From Mytilus galloprovincialis (Eukaryota; Mollusca; Bivalvia; Mytilida; Mytilidae): a DNA stretch of 64,000 nt. Positions 48,047 to 58,653 of the stretch are shown here, in pieces. The position numbers were made by a program, and so were the translations under genes. The notes below the pieces were generated by a model that was not told where the DNA came from, made no database searches, and saw only the letters and a program-made list of their open reading frames with translations. The DNA is taken from assembly GCF_965363235.1 (NCBI RefSeq), contig NC_134843.1:64829865-64893864 (forward strand), in the 5' to 3' direction. How positions within the stretch are numbered: the stretch's first letter is position 1; each line of letters begins with the position of its first letter.

Positions 48047-48256
48047 AAACATGGGATTTTCAATATCCCATGGGACAGGGCAAAATCCCATGGGATTTAC
48101 CATTATCCCATGGGATTTTGGTTAAATCCCATGGGATTTTTTTTTGTCCCATGGGATTATTGTAGTCCCATGGGATATTTGTTGTCCCATGGGACAAAAA
48201 AAAAACCATGGGATTTTTAATATCCCATGGGACAAATTAAAATCCTATGGGATTCT
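48047..48256. repeat. Cluster of TCCCATGGGA palindromes
   Basis: Eight perfect copies of the 10-bp self-complementary TCCCATGGGA plus two imperfect ones (ACCATGGGAT, TCCTATGGGA) in about 200 bp, separated by 13-20 bp A/T-rich spacers of differing sequence. Confidence 0.95.
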
Positions 48257-48929
48257 AATTGTAAATATATAGATATAAATAAACAGTAATGTGTATGTTA
48301 CAATGTTTTCTATTTGGTAGTAAATTATTATAAGATGAATCTTTTTAATTGAATATCTTTTTTTCTTGGGAAATGTTAATTTAGCATATTGTTCTTTAAC
48401 TGTTCAAAACTAACTTTTAAACAACAAAGCAGATAATGTAAGTATCAATATATGTTTATTCATGAATTATAGAATACTTTCTTGAAACACAATTAATTGC
48501 CATTTGAAATCAATAAAAACTCTATTGTTAGGCTTAACATACTAGTAGCTATTTAAGTAAATCTATTTTTTTCACAATATCCCTCAACACAAAACATTAA
48601 TAGTTTCTTATCATCCAGCATTGTTTGATGGTATAGTCCACTTTTTGGACATTCAGCACAGAACTTTGACATTATTGTGGTTTCAATATTTTTTTGAATT
48701 TAAAAGAACTTCAAATCATTGACTGAGTGATGAAAATAATAACTGATCCAACTTTTGTCTTTGAATTGATTCTGGTCTTGTTTCTATGTTTTCTCCATTT
48801 ATTCTAGGTGGTGAATTTCAATCCTTCTGAAAAAGAACCAATAAAATCTAAAGTAATGGATTATACAAAATTGTTTTCATACATGTAGCAATAATATGAT
48901 TTTCAATAAAAATAGCTATGCGATATGGA

Positions 48930-49045
48930 TTTTACTGATTGTTAAAGGTTGTCCAGTGTCATCAGTTGCTAACGGCCTACATCCTTTGGTCTCTGATGGA
49001 GGGTTGTCAAATTAGCAATATACCACATCTTCCTATTCTAATACC
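48930..49045 (-). repeat. Diverged family A fragment
   Basis: TTGTTAAAGGTTGTCCAG, TGGAGGGTTGTCAAATTAGC and ATACCACATCTTCCTATTCT in the usual order. Confidence 0.55.
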
Positions 49046-49121
49046 ATATAACAATCAATTAATTTATTCTTCTTTATAACATTTGGGTATTTTCCCAAGT
49101 TATATACATAAAATATATATA

Positions 49122-49331
49122 TACTGTAAATTCGGAATTAATGCGAGTTTTTTTTTTATTGCGAAAAATGCAACGGAGTTGTAAACGCAATAATTTAAAC
49201 TCGCATTATGAAATATTTTATATGGATTAAACAGGATTTTTCTCAAAATCGTAAAATTTAAAATCGCATTTAAGTCTAAAATGACAGAATCGCAATAATA
49301 AATGCACGCAATAATTTATGAATTTACAGTA
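49122..49331. mobile_element. 210-bp MITE with TACTGTAAATTC ends
   Basis: TACTGTAAATTC at 49122-49133 and GAATTTACAGTA at 49320-49331 are exact inverted copies including the terminal TA, with further weak complementarity inward (AATGCGAG / GCACGCAATAATT). The interior repeats CGCAATAATTTA and TCGCATT. A common bivalve MITE as I recall. Confidence 0.8.
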
Positions 49332-50860
49332 TAAAGATCAATGTTAAAACTTTAGACAACTATAATAACATTCCATTATTCACAAGAATTTGCAATATAT
49401 TATACAAAATGCAGACAACAGAAACAATATTTCTTTAAGCTTTTGAAGTTCAGACAGATTTCAATTTGTGTTTTATTTCAATGAAAAAATACCTTGAACA
49501 TATTGGAAATTATAACATTGATACAAAAAAAAATATGTATGTTTTATCCTTATTTTTTGTGTTGTTGGCTTGCTGTCTCATTTTAATATACATTTAAACA
49601 TACATCAATAATCTTCTTCTTTATTAAAAGTAAAAATGGGATATTTTTGATTTTGATATCCCAAAACATTATAGTTCTATCATGTCTATCAAACACCAAT
49701 GTGTTTGATATTAATTTTAAGACATGTATAAATGTTCCAGACCATATCAGTATTCGGATGTTACTTTTACGGTCCAGAACTTACAGTCCCACCATATGTG
49801 TACAGTCAGACCATTTAAGTATATTTGTACTGTCTGGTACCAGCTCGACCAAACCTGTGTTTTTATTTTAACTGCAATTAAACTTTTTGTATTAATCTAT
49901 TAAAGATTTCAGTTATGTTGATCTGTACTGTACATTTGTTTGTAATAAACTTGACCAACTTCTTAAAATTGGGCAAACTGTATGCGTACAGTCCAAATAC
50001 TTGTTTGTTCTGGAACATAAACATGATTAACAAGCATTTGGCAGGATGTCATGCTAAAATCCCATTAATATTAGTACTAAATTTTGAGTATATACATGTA
50101 AATCCACAAGTTACTTACTGAAATTCATGGTGAACACTCACCAAAAACTTACAATTTAGAGGAAAGACTGGAAAGATGAATGCACTAACACTATCAAAAC
50201 AGAGCATAAAACTTACCGAAAAACAAGATGTTTTACATTTATCCAGGAGCAGGATAATTGAAAAGTTGTTTTTTTCTTTCTCTGCTGTCCATCATATAAC
50301 CTTTGATTTCATTCATGCAAAATATGAAAATCTGCAAAGGTAAGACCTAGAACCTCAACTTATCCACATTTTGAATTTTGAACTGCATACTTGTCCTTTT
50401 CATCTTGCTGACAACCTAAACATAAAAAAATGATAAAAACATAATTCTAGATTGACTTTGTGTTTTTATTTTTGTTGGTACATGTACAAACAATTTTCCC
50501 AACTTTAAAACGAAAACATCATCACCAAAGAGGAGGTCATACTAACCTCCGAAATATTTAAACAAACCGAAATTATTACTTGATTAAGATCTTGTCGTAA
50601 ATTAATGGCATAGATACTCTTATTTTTGAAAACTTGATGTCTATTGCATACTTATATTCCTTTGTACGAGAGTATGCATATTAAGATGGACTCCATGGAC
50701 TTTAATGTAAGCATGATTAATTTTACAGTCGCTGACAGTTTTTCAGCTCTATGTGTACATTTTGAGAGAATCTTGCAATACTGTATATTTTGATATTCAG
50801 AACTTATTGTGAGGTTTTTATTAATACAACTGAAAGCTGTATCTCGTTTTCATTTCTGAT
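49332..50860. other. Intergenic sequence
   Basis: Two plus-strand frames of about 70 codons (49647-49871, 49915-50121) have no splice context and repeated words (CAGTCC, GACC), so they are not called. Nothing else seen. Confidence 0.4.
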
Positions 50861-50867
50861 ACATATT

Positions 50868-51003
50868 TATGAGCTGAAGACCAGTGCCGAATTTTTCTCA
50901 CTGCATTGAAGACCCATATGATAGGTGACCTTCGGCCTTTGTCTGCTCTTTGATTGGGTTGTTGTCTCTTTGTCAAATTCCCAGTTTCCACTTCCCATTT
51001 TAT
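50868..51003 (-). repeat. Dispersed repeat family C copy
   Basis: GCCGAATTTTTCTCACTGCA, TTGAAGACCCATATGATAGG and GGGTTGTTGTCTCTTTGTCA. Confidence 0.7.
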
Positions 51004-51215
51004 ATCATGTATGCTGATTTTTCTTAAATTACAATATTCAATCATGCAATTTTGTCCATTATTGAAAATACGATAAGCAAAAATAAATGCACAAAAAATT
51101 TAACATTGTTATATATGTAAAAGACTTTTTTTTAAATTCAAAACAGTTGCCTACACTGTTAATTTCCTTGTTTGATTTCATATTTTTAAAGCCTTTATAG
51201 CTAGCTAGATGGTAT

Positions 51216-51840
51216 GCCGGGGCGGATCCAGCCATTTTAAAAAGGGGGGTTCCCAACCCAAGACAAAGGGGATGATCCTATATTCATTTGATTTGTTTTA
51301 TTGTCTCATACAAGAATATATATGGTTTGACGGTGGGGATCAGGGATTCACCTAACCACTGGATGACAGGGGATCTCAACCTTTTAAAAGTTTCTCAAAC
51401 ATGTGGGGGTGGGGGTGAACCCCATGGACTCTCCCTATATTTCCTTTTATTTGTTTTATTGTTCTATACAAGAATATATAAATATGGTTTAGGGGTGGGG
51501 ATCTTGACCGTTTACAAGTTTTCAAACTAGAGGGGGTGGGACTTCACTTTTATTTTATTTCATTATTAATTTTATTGTCCCTGACAAGAATATATATGGT
51601 TTAGGGGTGGGGATCTGGATCGTTCACAAGATAATAGCACATTCTCAAATTGAACAGAGTGGTGAAACCCCCAAAGACCTCCTTTTAATTTCATTTGATT
51701 TGTTTTATCGTCCCATTCAAGAATATATATGGTTTAGGAATGGGGATCTGGACCGTTTACAAGATAATAGCATATTCTCAAATTGAAAGGGGTGGGGATT
51801 ACCTCCCATGGACTCCCCCTCCCTTCTTTCTTCCGCCCCG
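51216..51840. repeat. GGCGGATCC repeat followed by a degenerate tandem
   Basis: Starts GGGGCGGATCCAGCCATTTT like the element at 55239. Four units follow with AAGAATATATATGGTTTAGG and GTGGGGATCTGGACCGTTTA-type text at about 51310, 51472, 51589 and 51720, period 120-155 bp. The GGCGGATCC end at the right was not found, so this may be a longer internal-repeat member of that family. Confidence 0.6.
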
Positions 51841-52826
51841 AAATACCTTTTAATAAGCCCCAATGCACAGATAGTTCACAGTATTTTCCCTTGATTTACA
51901 CTAAAGAATATACACTATACAGGTGTAATTTTTTTTTAAAAAGATAATACAACTGAAGACCACCATGACCACAGTGGTGGATCCATAATTTTTCATAAGT
52001 GGGGCCCACCGACTGCCTAAGAGGGGCCTGCTCCTGCCATGACTCAGTGATTCCATATATAATCAACCAATTCTTTTCCCAAACAGGGGGCCCTGAACTC
52101 CTGATCCCCCTTTTTTTCCTCATTTCAATCACCCTGATATAAATTTAGTTTTATCACTTACAATAGGAATGGTTTGAATTCCCCAATAATTCTTATATAC
52201 CATTAATATCAACATATTTCATTTTTGATAAATGAAAGGCAAAAGTTTTCTATGGGTAGAAATGGATAGTGGGAAGCTTTCAGATTCACACCATGCGGGT
52301 GGCTGTGTTCAAAGTGCTGGGTTTTTATTACCCTCGTTGTTTGCGGACTAACTATTTAGGCCAGTGGTGGATAATAGTGTGCGTGCATTAATCTTCTATA
52401 CCTTCTTAATCAATATATTCAAATATTGACGGCAAGTGTTGTAATGATGTATCAATGTCTTTTTGAAAATCACCGTGCTATTTACATGTGGGATCGAGAA
52501 TGCAGGGGAAGGAAACTTGTCAATTATGTTTATTTCTAAGCCAAAATAAAATGAGCCGCCGTAAAATTAACCTTGGGTAATAACAGTGCATGTAAGGCTC
52601 GTCTCGGAGGGGTGTCTTTTTTTCTGTCTTCTTTTTTTAGTTATATTTTTAATAACTTACACTTTTTTCCATTATTCTCTTTCTTTCGCTATTCTTTTAA
52701 TATTCCTTTTTTTTTCTTTGTCCTTTGTTCTCTATTCTGTTAATTCACACCCATACCCTCTTATGTGTATGTGGACTTACTGTAGTTTATTTTTTAGTTC
52801 TGGCAGAGATATTAGATACAATATAT
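51841..52826. other. Intergenic sequence with a GTGGATCC repeat fragment
   Basis: Positions 51970-52115 (CAGTGGTGGATCC ... GGGGGCCCTGAACTCCTGATC) resemble the same family as 55239-55406. The 119-codon frame at 52586-52945 is T-rich, hydrophobic and runs into the next element, so it is not called. Confidence 0.5.
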
Positions 52827-54367
52827 GGGTCATTTTCAAAAAATGTCGAATTTTGAAATTGAAAAATTTATTAAAAGTTACTTATTCAAACCTCGCGATT
52901 CAAACAACCCTCTACATAAGCACATCAAAACAAACAGTACTTTAAGAACAACATATTAAAAGATGCAATCTTAATGAAGTCATAAAAGAATATCTTGAAA
53001 CATTTTTTGATCGGTGGTACAATATTTTGTCTATCCTGTTACCATTTTCAAAAGAAATTTTGGGTTATTAAGAAAAGGTTTAGATAAAATGTTAAGCTTG
53101 TTTTACGTTACCAATTAGATGGTTTTCAAGAGAATAAACTTCTATATATATTCATTCTGTAAAATAATAGATTATTTGCCAATTTTGTAGGTTGTACTGA
53201 AAAATGGCTCTAAAAATTGGTTTTCAAAGGTTGTAAAAATTACCACCAGTAATGCAAGTCTAAGATAGCAATTTATATTGTTCGGCCTTTTTTCACCCTT
53301 TCAAATAAACCCAACATCAAGTAAATCCCTTACACGTTAATTTACTTTTCTCTTTATTTCGTTGGTAAGAGGAACGTACGTTTCTGATATATCACTATAT
53401 AAAAGTCTATCCTGTTACCTTTTTGTCTATCCTGTTACCGATATTAGTATTGCACCTGCAAATGCTTAATTGGGAAGATTAAGACGTTATAACCTTAAGA
53501 TCAGTTCAAACAATGAAATATTTCATTCGTTTTCCACCTACATGTTAAGATAACAAAATTAACGACGTTTTTGTCTATAATTGTCTATCCTGTTACTGTA
53601 ACCATAGCAACCATAGTAACAGGATAGACATAACAGGATAGACAAATTTCTTCGTTTTTGATTGCTGTTGTGAAATAACTACTCCCTTTGGTTAAGTGAT
53701 TATGGTTTTCTATTGTGAATTTGGTTTCCAACACGTTATTGCACTTTTTACAACCATTCTGTTAGTGTAATTAATCAAAATGGTTGGTAACAGCATAGAC
53801 ATGAAAAAAAGTACGCTCTATTTTTTTCACTAAATGTCTTGAAATTTCTTTTCTCTACACTGTCGTTCAAGAAACGAGGAGTTTTAAATGTAAAGATTAC
53901 TTTGGATTTTTGAAATCAACACCGACTGATTCAATATTCATAGGGAGAATAATTTAACGACTGATTTAAGTATCGGTAACAGGATAGACATGAACCTCCT
54001 GTACGCTGATTGAATTTAGTTTGTAGATAATCTGTTACATACAATGATAAAGAAGCTACGATTTTTCGTTAGAATTATAATTAACGTTCTTAGAAAGTCC
54101 CTTTTGCAGATATCAAGGCGATCAGAAAATCGGAAAAAAATCGTTTGAAATGTGTTTTTCTGACAATGTACGCACGCAAATACCCCCAAAATCGGCCTTA
54201 AATGCAGTTTAATCTTATAAAAATAGATGTAAGGTGTGTTTATTATTAATGTTCTGAATCACAAATCCGACAAGCTTTCATTTAAACCATTACAACTGAA
54301 ATTTCCATTAGAAATAAAAAATTTAGCATGGGTGTACTGAAAATTCGACATTTTTTGAAAATGACCC
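52827..54367. mobile_element. 1.54-kb inverted-repeat element with internal GTCTATCCTGTTAC motifs
   Basis: Perfect 28-bp inverted termini beginning GGGTCATTTTCAAAAAATGT at 52827-52854 and 54340-54367; a few more outer bases match with one change, so the ends may lie up to six bases further out. Inside, GTCTATCCTGTTAC occurs at 53029, 53405, 53425 and 53583 on plus, and its reverse at 53616, 53631, 53786 (one change) and 53975: plus on the left half, minus on the right half, around a centre near 53606. No transposase frame. Target duplication not resolved. Superfamily unknown. Confidence 0.85.
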
Positions 54368-55137
54368 ACATATGTCTCTGGTTCTGGTATTATGCGATAA
54401 GTCAATTTCTTTTTCATGCAGTGTCATGAAATATAATGGTTTTATGCATATCAGCCAAGATTGTGCGCAACATTTTAATAAACAATTCAACACTATATAC
54501 ACGTTTAATGTGAATTTTATTAAAATCGATGAAGAACATGAATTTGGCAGCTAGTGCCCCTTAAACAGGTAAAGTTCAATTAACAAATTCTGATCTACTG
54601 GCATTCAACACCAAATTACTTACTTGCTGTATATTGATAAATGTGATTGTATATATTGTCAATACCTCAACATCGAGAATACGTCATGTGAGGTGTTGGT
54701 CGCTACGTTTGATACGGGGTCAAAGGTTGCGGCTTCGAGACAGAGAAAAACATCCAGGTAAAAAGTGTAGAATTTTGTTTTTGAAAATTTGAGTTGTAAA
54801 TTTTCCTATAAAGTACTTAATTCCGTTCATCTAGTTGTAAATTTTCCTAAAAAAAAGTACTTATTTCCGTTCATCTATTAAGGGTATAAACTAAACTGAA
54901 CAAGAAAAGTATTAGTAAACAGACAGAAAGTCTGACGTTGAATTAATTATTTTACAATTAATTGTTTAAATATATGAGAGAATGTTTTAGGCGAATTTTT
55001 ATATGAGAGAATGTTTTAGGCGAATTTTCTTTAATTACAGATAAATGTATTTTAGGTTCAGGAAATGATTTATTCTTCGGGTACGTCTAAACAACCGCTC
55101 AGGACCTCCTGAGTGCACTCAGGACATACAAAGTGCA
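54368..55137. other. Intergenic sequence with a possible unassigned 5' exon
   Basis: The less AT-rich segment 54675-54759 (CGTCATGTGAGGTGTTGGTC, GGTCAAAGGTTGCGGCTTCG) ends in CATCCAG/GTAAAA and could be a noncoding first exon on plus, but no following exon was found. A short direct duplication (ATATGAGAGAATGTTTTAGG) occurs at 54974-55030. Confidence 0.3.
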
Positions 55138-55238
55138 CTCAGGACCCATTACCGTAATCATATCTGCACACATGATGGATGTTTATATTCGTTATAGCTT
55201 CTTATTTTAGAGTTAAATTTTGGTAGAAGTTGAAATCG

Positions 55239-55406
55239 CAGGGGCGGATCCAGCCATTTTATCAAAAGGGGGGGGGTCCTAACCCAGGGCAAAAAAAAGG
55301 GGGAGTTCAACTACATGTCCCCATTCAAATGCATTGATCGGCCAAAAAAGGGGGGGTTTCAACCCCCCCCCCCCGGAACCCCCTCCCCCCTCTGGATCCG
55401 CGCCTG
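55239..55406. mobile_element. GGCGGATCC MITE nested in the left arm
   Basis: Starts CAGGGGCGGATCCAG and ends CTGGATCCGCGCCTG, inverted with one mismatch, with long C and G runs inside. AATCG stands on both sides (55234-55238 and 55407-55411), and the right arm of the host element shows the uninterrupted GAAATCGAAC. Confidence 0.92.
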
Positions 55407-56004
55407 AATCGAACTTAGATAGATATGTTAATTCTTATAAAATAATGAGGGCACGTGTCACTGATTACACAACTACTGAGCCATGAATTATCCAATCAAC
55501 AAAATTGATTGGATTATCCAAGGATTTGTATAGTATACAAATCCTTGGATTATCTTTATTGTTTTTTAGGAATTGTATTGTTTAGTTCAGTTTTACCTTT
55601 AACATGAATTTGCATATAGAAAAAATAAAATATATATCTCATTCGATGTGCTTTTTCAGTTTATTTTTCATGATGACGGGTAAATTAATTTGTTGTGTTT
55701 TGCAGTTCACGAATAAAGAAAATTATTTTATAGTTGCGTTTTTTTTCTGTAACAAGTTCGATTTTTGTTTTTCAGTGTGATTCTTTTCTCTCTCTCTATT
55801 TAAATCAAGTTTTTAAACAAACACAATGTTGACTGAATATCAAATTTTATGACATTTGTATATCTTTATTCTCAACAAACCATTATACAAGAGAAGACAA
55901 TTATGTACAATATTCAGTTCAACCTTAACGGAAATCTGTGCACGAAGACTTAGTCGTGGTTTGAACGGATTTCGTGTCAATAAACTGTCTTCGAAATAGT
56001 CTTT

Positions 56005-56075
56005 CTTTGTTAATGTTTGTGTCATTTTGGTCTTTTGTGGATAGTTGTCTCATTAGCAATCATACCAGATCTTCT
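56005..56075 (-). repeat. Family A end fragment
   Basis: TTGTTAATGTTTGTGTCATT, TTTTGTGGATAGTTGTCTCA and ATCATACCAGATCTTC, almost identical to the end of copy 23509-23925. It lies inside the 55138-56925 element. Confidence 0.8.
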
Positions 56076-56925
56076 TTTTTATAATTTCTCGCTACTACAA
56101 TCTAACTTACATATTTTTTTAGAAATAATTATACCCAAAATATCATAATTTTTAAAAAAACGGAGACGAAAACGGAGACAACTTAAGTTCATTTTCAGAA
56201 TTCATTTTCGCATTGAAATTCGTTTCAGGCTTGTGAAACTGGACAAAACGACTTTAATTAGAGAAAAAAAACTTAATAAAAACGGATTTCTTAAAATATT
56301 CGTATAACTCAAAAATAAAATTCCTGGACAAGTTCGATAAAAATGAAAAATAACATCTAACTACATGTATATGAGTTTGATTGTTTGAAAAGTACGGCTT
56401 TTTCCGTTTAGAACGGATTCCATATACAAAACTTTAATTAATATAAATTCTTGTAAAGTATGAACATTTATTTCCCTTTTCAAACTCGTGCAAAGAATTA
56501 ATTACTGGTCCAGGACATGATAACTCGTGCAAAGAATTTATTACTGGTCCAGGACATGATAATAAAATTAAGAATAAAACTTAAAAATTTATGGAACGAA
56601 ATTTTAATAAAAGACGAAAATCTTAAAACATCGTGATATTCATTCTAGACGTCACAATATTACTTCCCGCATGGTCACACTGTACTAACAACACAATGTA
56701 TAAAACAACAATAAAGATAATCCAATTAATTTTGTTGATTGGATAATTCATGGCTCAGTAGTTGTGTAATCAGTGACACGTGCCCTTATTATTTTCTGTG
56801 AATTACAAATGTAACATATCTATCTAAGTTCGATTTCAAATTCTACCAAATTTAACTCTAAAATAAGAAGCGTATAAAGAATATATGCATCTATCCTGTG
56901 TGCGATGACTATAAAGGGTCCTGAG

Positions 56926-57712
56926 GGACCGGTCAAAATTTATCGTCACATAGGACCGGTGCAAAAAATAAAAACTTTTAATAAAAGATAGAACCCTATG
57001 GCTTTCCGACTGAAAAAAAAATGATGTCCTATGCCCACTTTGTAATAAAAAAGTTGGTGTCCTATCCTACTTTTCCAATGTATTGTAAATAAAAGTATAC
57101 TTAATAGAGGCATTTAACATATGTTGTCTTTATAATATGATAAAAAGCAACAGTTTCATGTTTAACTTTTATTTTGTTGATTCACAAATAATTCATACAA
57201 GCATGGCATTATCATAAATTATACTATGAATATAGCATTGAAAAAAACAAAGACATTGCATAATGCAATCAAACCACACATTGGTGTTTGTTAAACTGAA
57301 AAATTAATGAAACTACATGTATCTTATAGACATGTACAATAGACAATAGACAATATTGAATATAGAATATTATCAATACCTTTAAATATTAATTATAACA
57401 ACACGCTCCAGGAGAAACATGAAACTCAATAGCATTTGGTTTAACTCTCTAGGTTGCCTTGGTATGTGTTATAAATTGCTTCAACAATTTTCCCATTTAC
57501 AGAAAATGTACCTGATGTGACCCCCAAATGATTTTTGCTACTTTGTTGGTTGATGTTATGTACATAATGTAAGTTTGTTGCACTTCACCAAATACATTCT
57601 TATTACTGAATTAAAAAAATACATGTACATGTAGGTAACTCTGCAAATAAGGTAAATCATGTATAATGGAAGACTAAATTGTCTTAATTTTAAAATGACC
57701 ATTTTAATATCT
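56926..57712. other. 3' flank of the DDE/SAP-like gene
   Basis: Contains GACCGGT words at 56927 and 56965 and mostly AT-rich sequence; the 3' untranslated region of the minus-strand gene is expected in the upper part, but no poly(A) site could be fixed. Confidence 0.4.
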
Positions 57713-58653
57713 TTATAATGTAATGTAGTCTTGAAATTTTTTTGGCAAACAGATACGTCTTGATCTCGATGAATAAGTGTGCAAACTGATTTCACTTTGT
57801 AGGGCATTATTTTCCTCTTCACTTTCATCACTTGAATCGGTGTCATTAGCTTCAAGAATCAAATCAGAATCACTATCATCAGACTCACTTTCACTTTCCT
57901 TTTCTGAATCATTTCCATCGTCAACTTCTATGATTGATTCCTTGGCAATGTGGCGTTTTACAGCTTGCACCTTGTCAAGTTTGTACTTAAATTGACCTAG
58001 TTTGTGATGCTTTATATATTTTTCCAAAGTGCAAGATGTTTGTTTATCAATCATATTGTTTTCAAACATTTCATTCCAATTATACCCATTATAGTCTTTG
58101 GCTGTTTCATTTTGTCTCTTTTGGGTAGTTGCTATAGACCGTTTTTCCCTATCAAGTTTCAAGGTTTCCATATGCGAGATGTACTTCTTTGCTATTTCTT
58201 CAGAAATAATGAACTTTTTGCTGAAATCAGAAATTGCATCATGATAATCACTTGCAATCTCACCTTGACTAAATAGCTTTTTCAGATTGGCCCTTGGTTG
58301 AAAATCATCTGGTTCTCTGTCCTTCTGGTCTACTTTCACAGGGGTTTGTACATGTGATAAATAGTGAAAATGTGGTAATTTTGAATAGTCTGGATATGGT
58401 CTAGGAACAGCACTGACTATGTTTGAGCCATACAAATCACACACTGTTGAGTTGGAACAAAATTCGCAAGATTCTGATATTTGTTTGCATTTAAATTTTC
58501 TGTATTCAAGGTACAATTCTCCACTTTCTGTATGTCTTTCAGTGAAATCTGTTATTTTCTTGAAATATCCGTGACCAGGTATGGTATGTTTTGTAGATTT
58601 ACCACATTCCATATATTTCTTCAAGCAATCCCCATTTGAAAAAAATCTTTCCT
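57713..58653 (-). CDS. DDE/SAP-like gene, terminal exon
   Basis: About 313 residues to TAA at 57713-57715, acceptor TTTTTTCTTCAG. Seen in order: possible metal ligands (GDCLKKYMECG, CEFCSNSTVC), VPRPYPDYSKLPHFHYLS, a basic coiled segment, then NGYNWNEMFENNMIDK and the SAP-like LEKYIKHHKLGQFKYKLDKV (a helix-loop-helix pattern with H-x-L-x3-...-K-x-DKV), an acidic run of Ser/Asp/Glu of about 45 residues, and a basic C-terminus. The acidic run explains several opposite-strand shadow frames here. Confidence 0.9.

Larger units (their letters stand above)
55138..56925. mobile_element. Inverted-repeat element, about 1.8 kb, with two nested insertions
   Basis: The left arm (55138 to about 55560) and right arm (about 56703-56925) are reverse copies: CTCAGGACCC, GCTTCTTATTTTAGAGTTAA, ATCGAACTTAGATAGATATG, GGCACGTGTCACTGATTACA and CTGAGCCATGAATTATCCAA. 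The left arm alone carries a 168-bp MITE (55239-55406) and a 28-bp palindrome insert near 55519. The centre shows no gene. Confidence 0.8.

Noticed and set aside
47850..48125. 91-codon plus-strand frame
   Set aside because: Starts in a dispersed repeat and ends in the TCCCATGGGA cluster, so it is fortuitous.
52586..52945. 119-codon plus-strand frame
   Set aside because: T-rich low-complexity sequence that crosses the left terminus of the 52827 element; no related motif.
57777..58276. Plus-strand frames over the terminal exon of the right-hand gene
   Set aside because: Mirror of the Ser/Asp/Glu-rich coding region on the minus strand.
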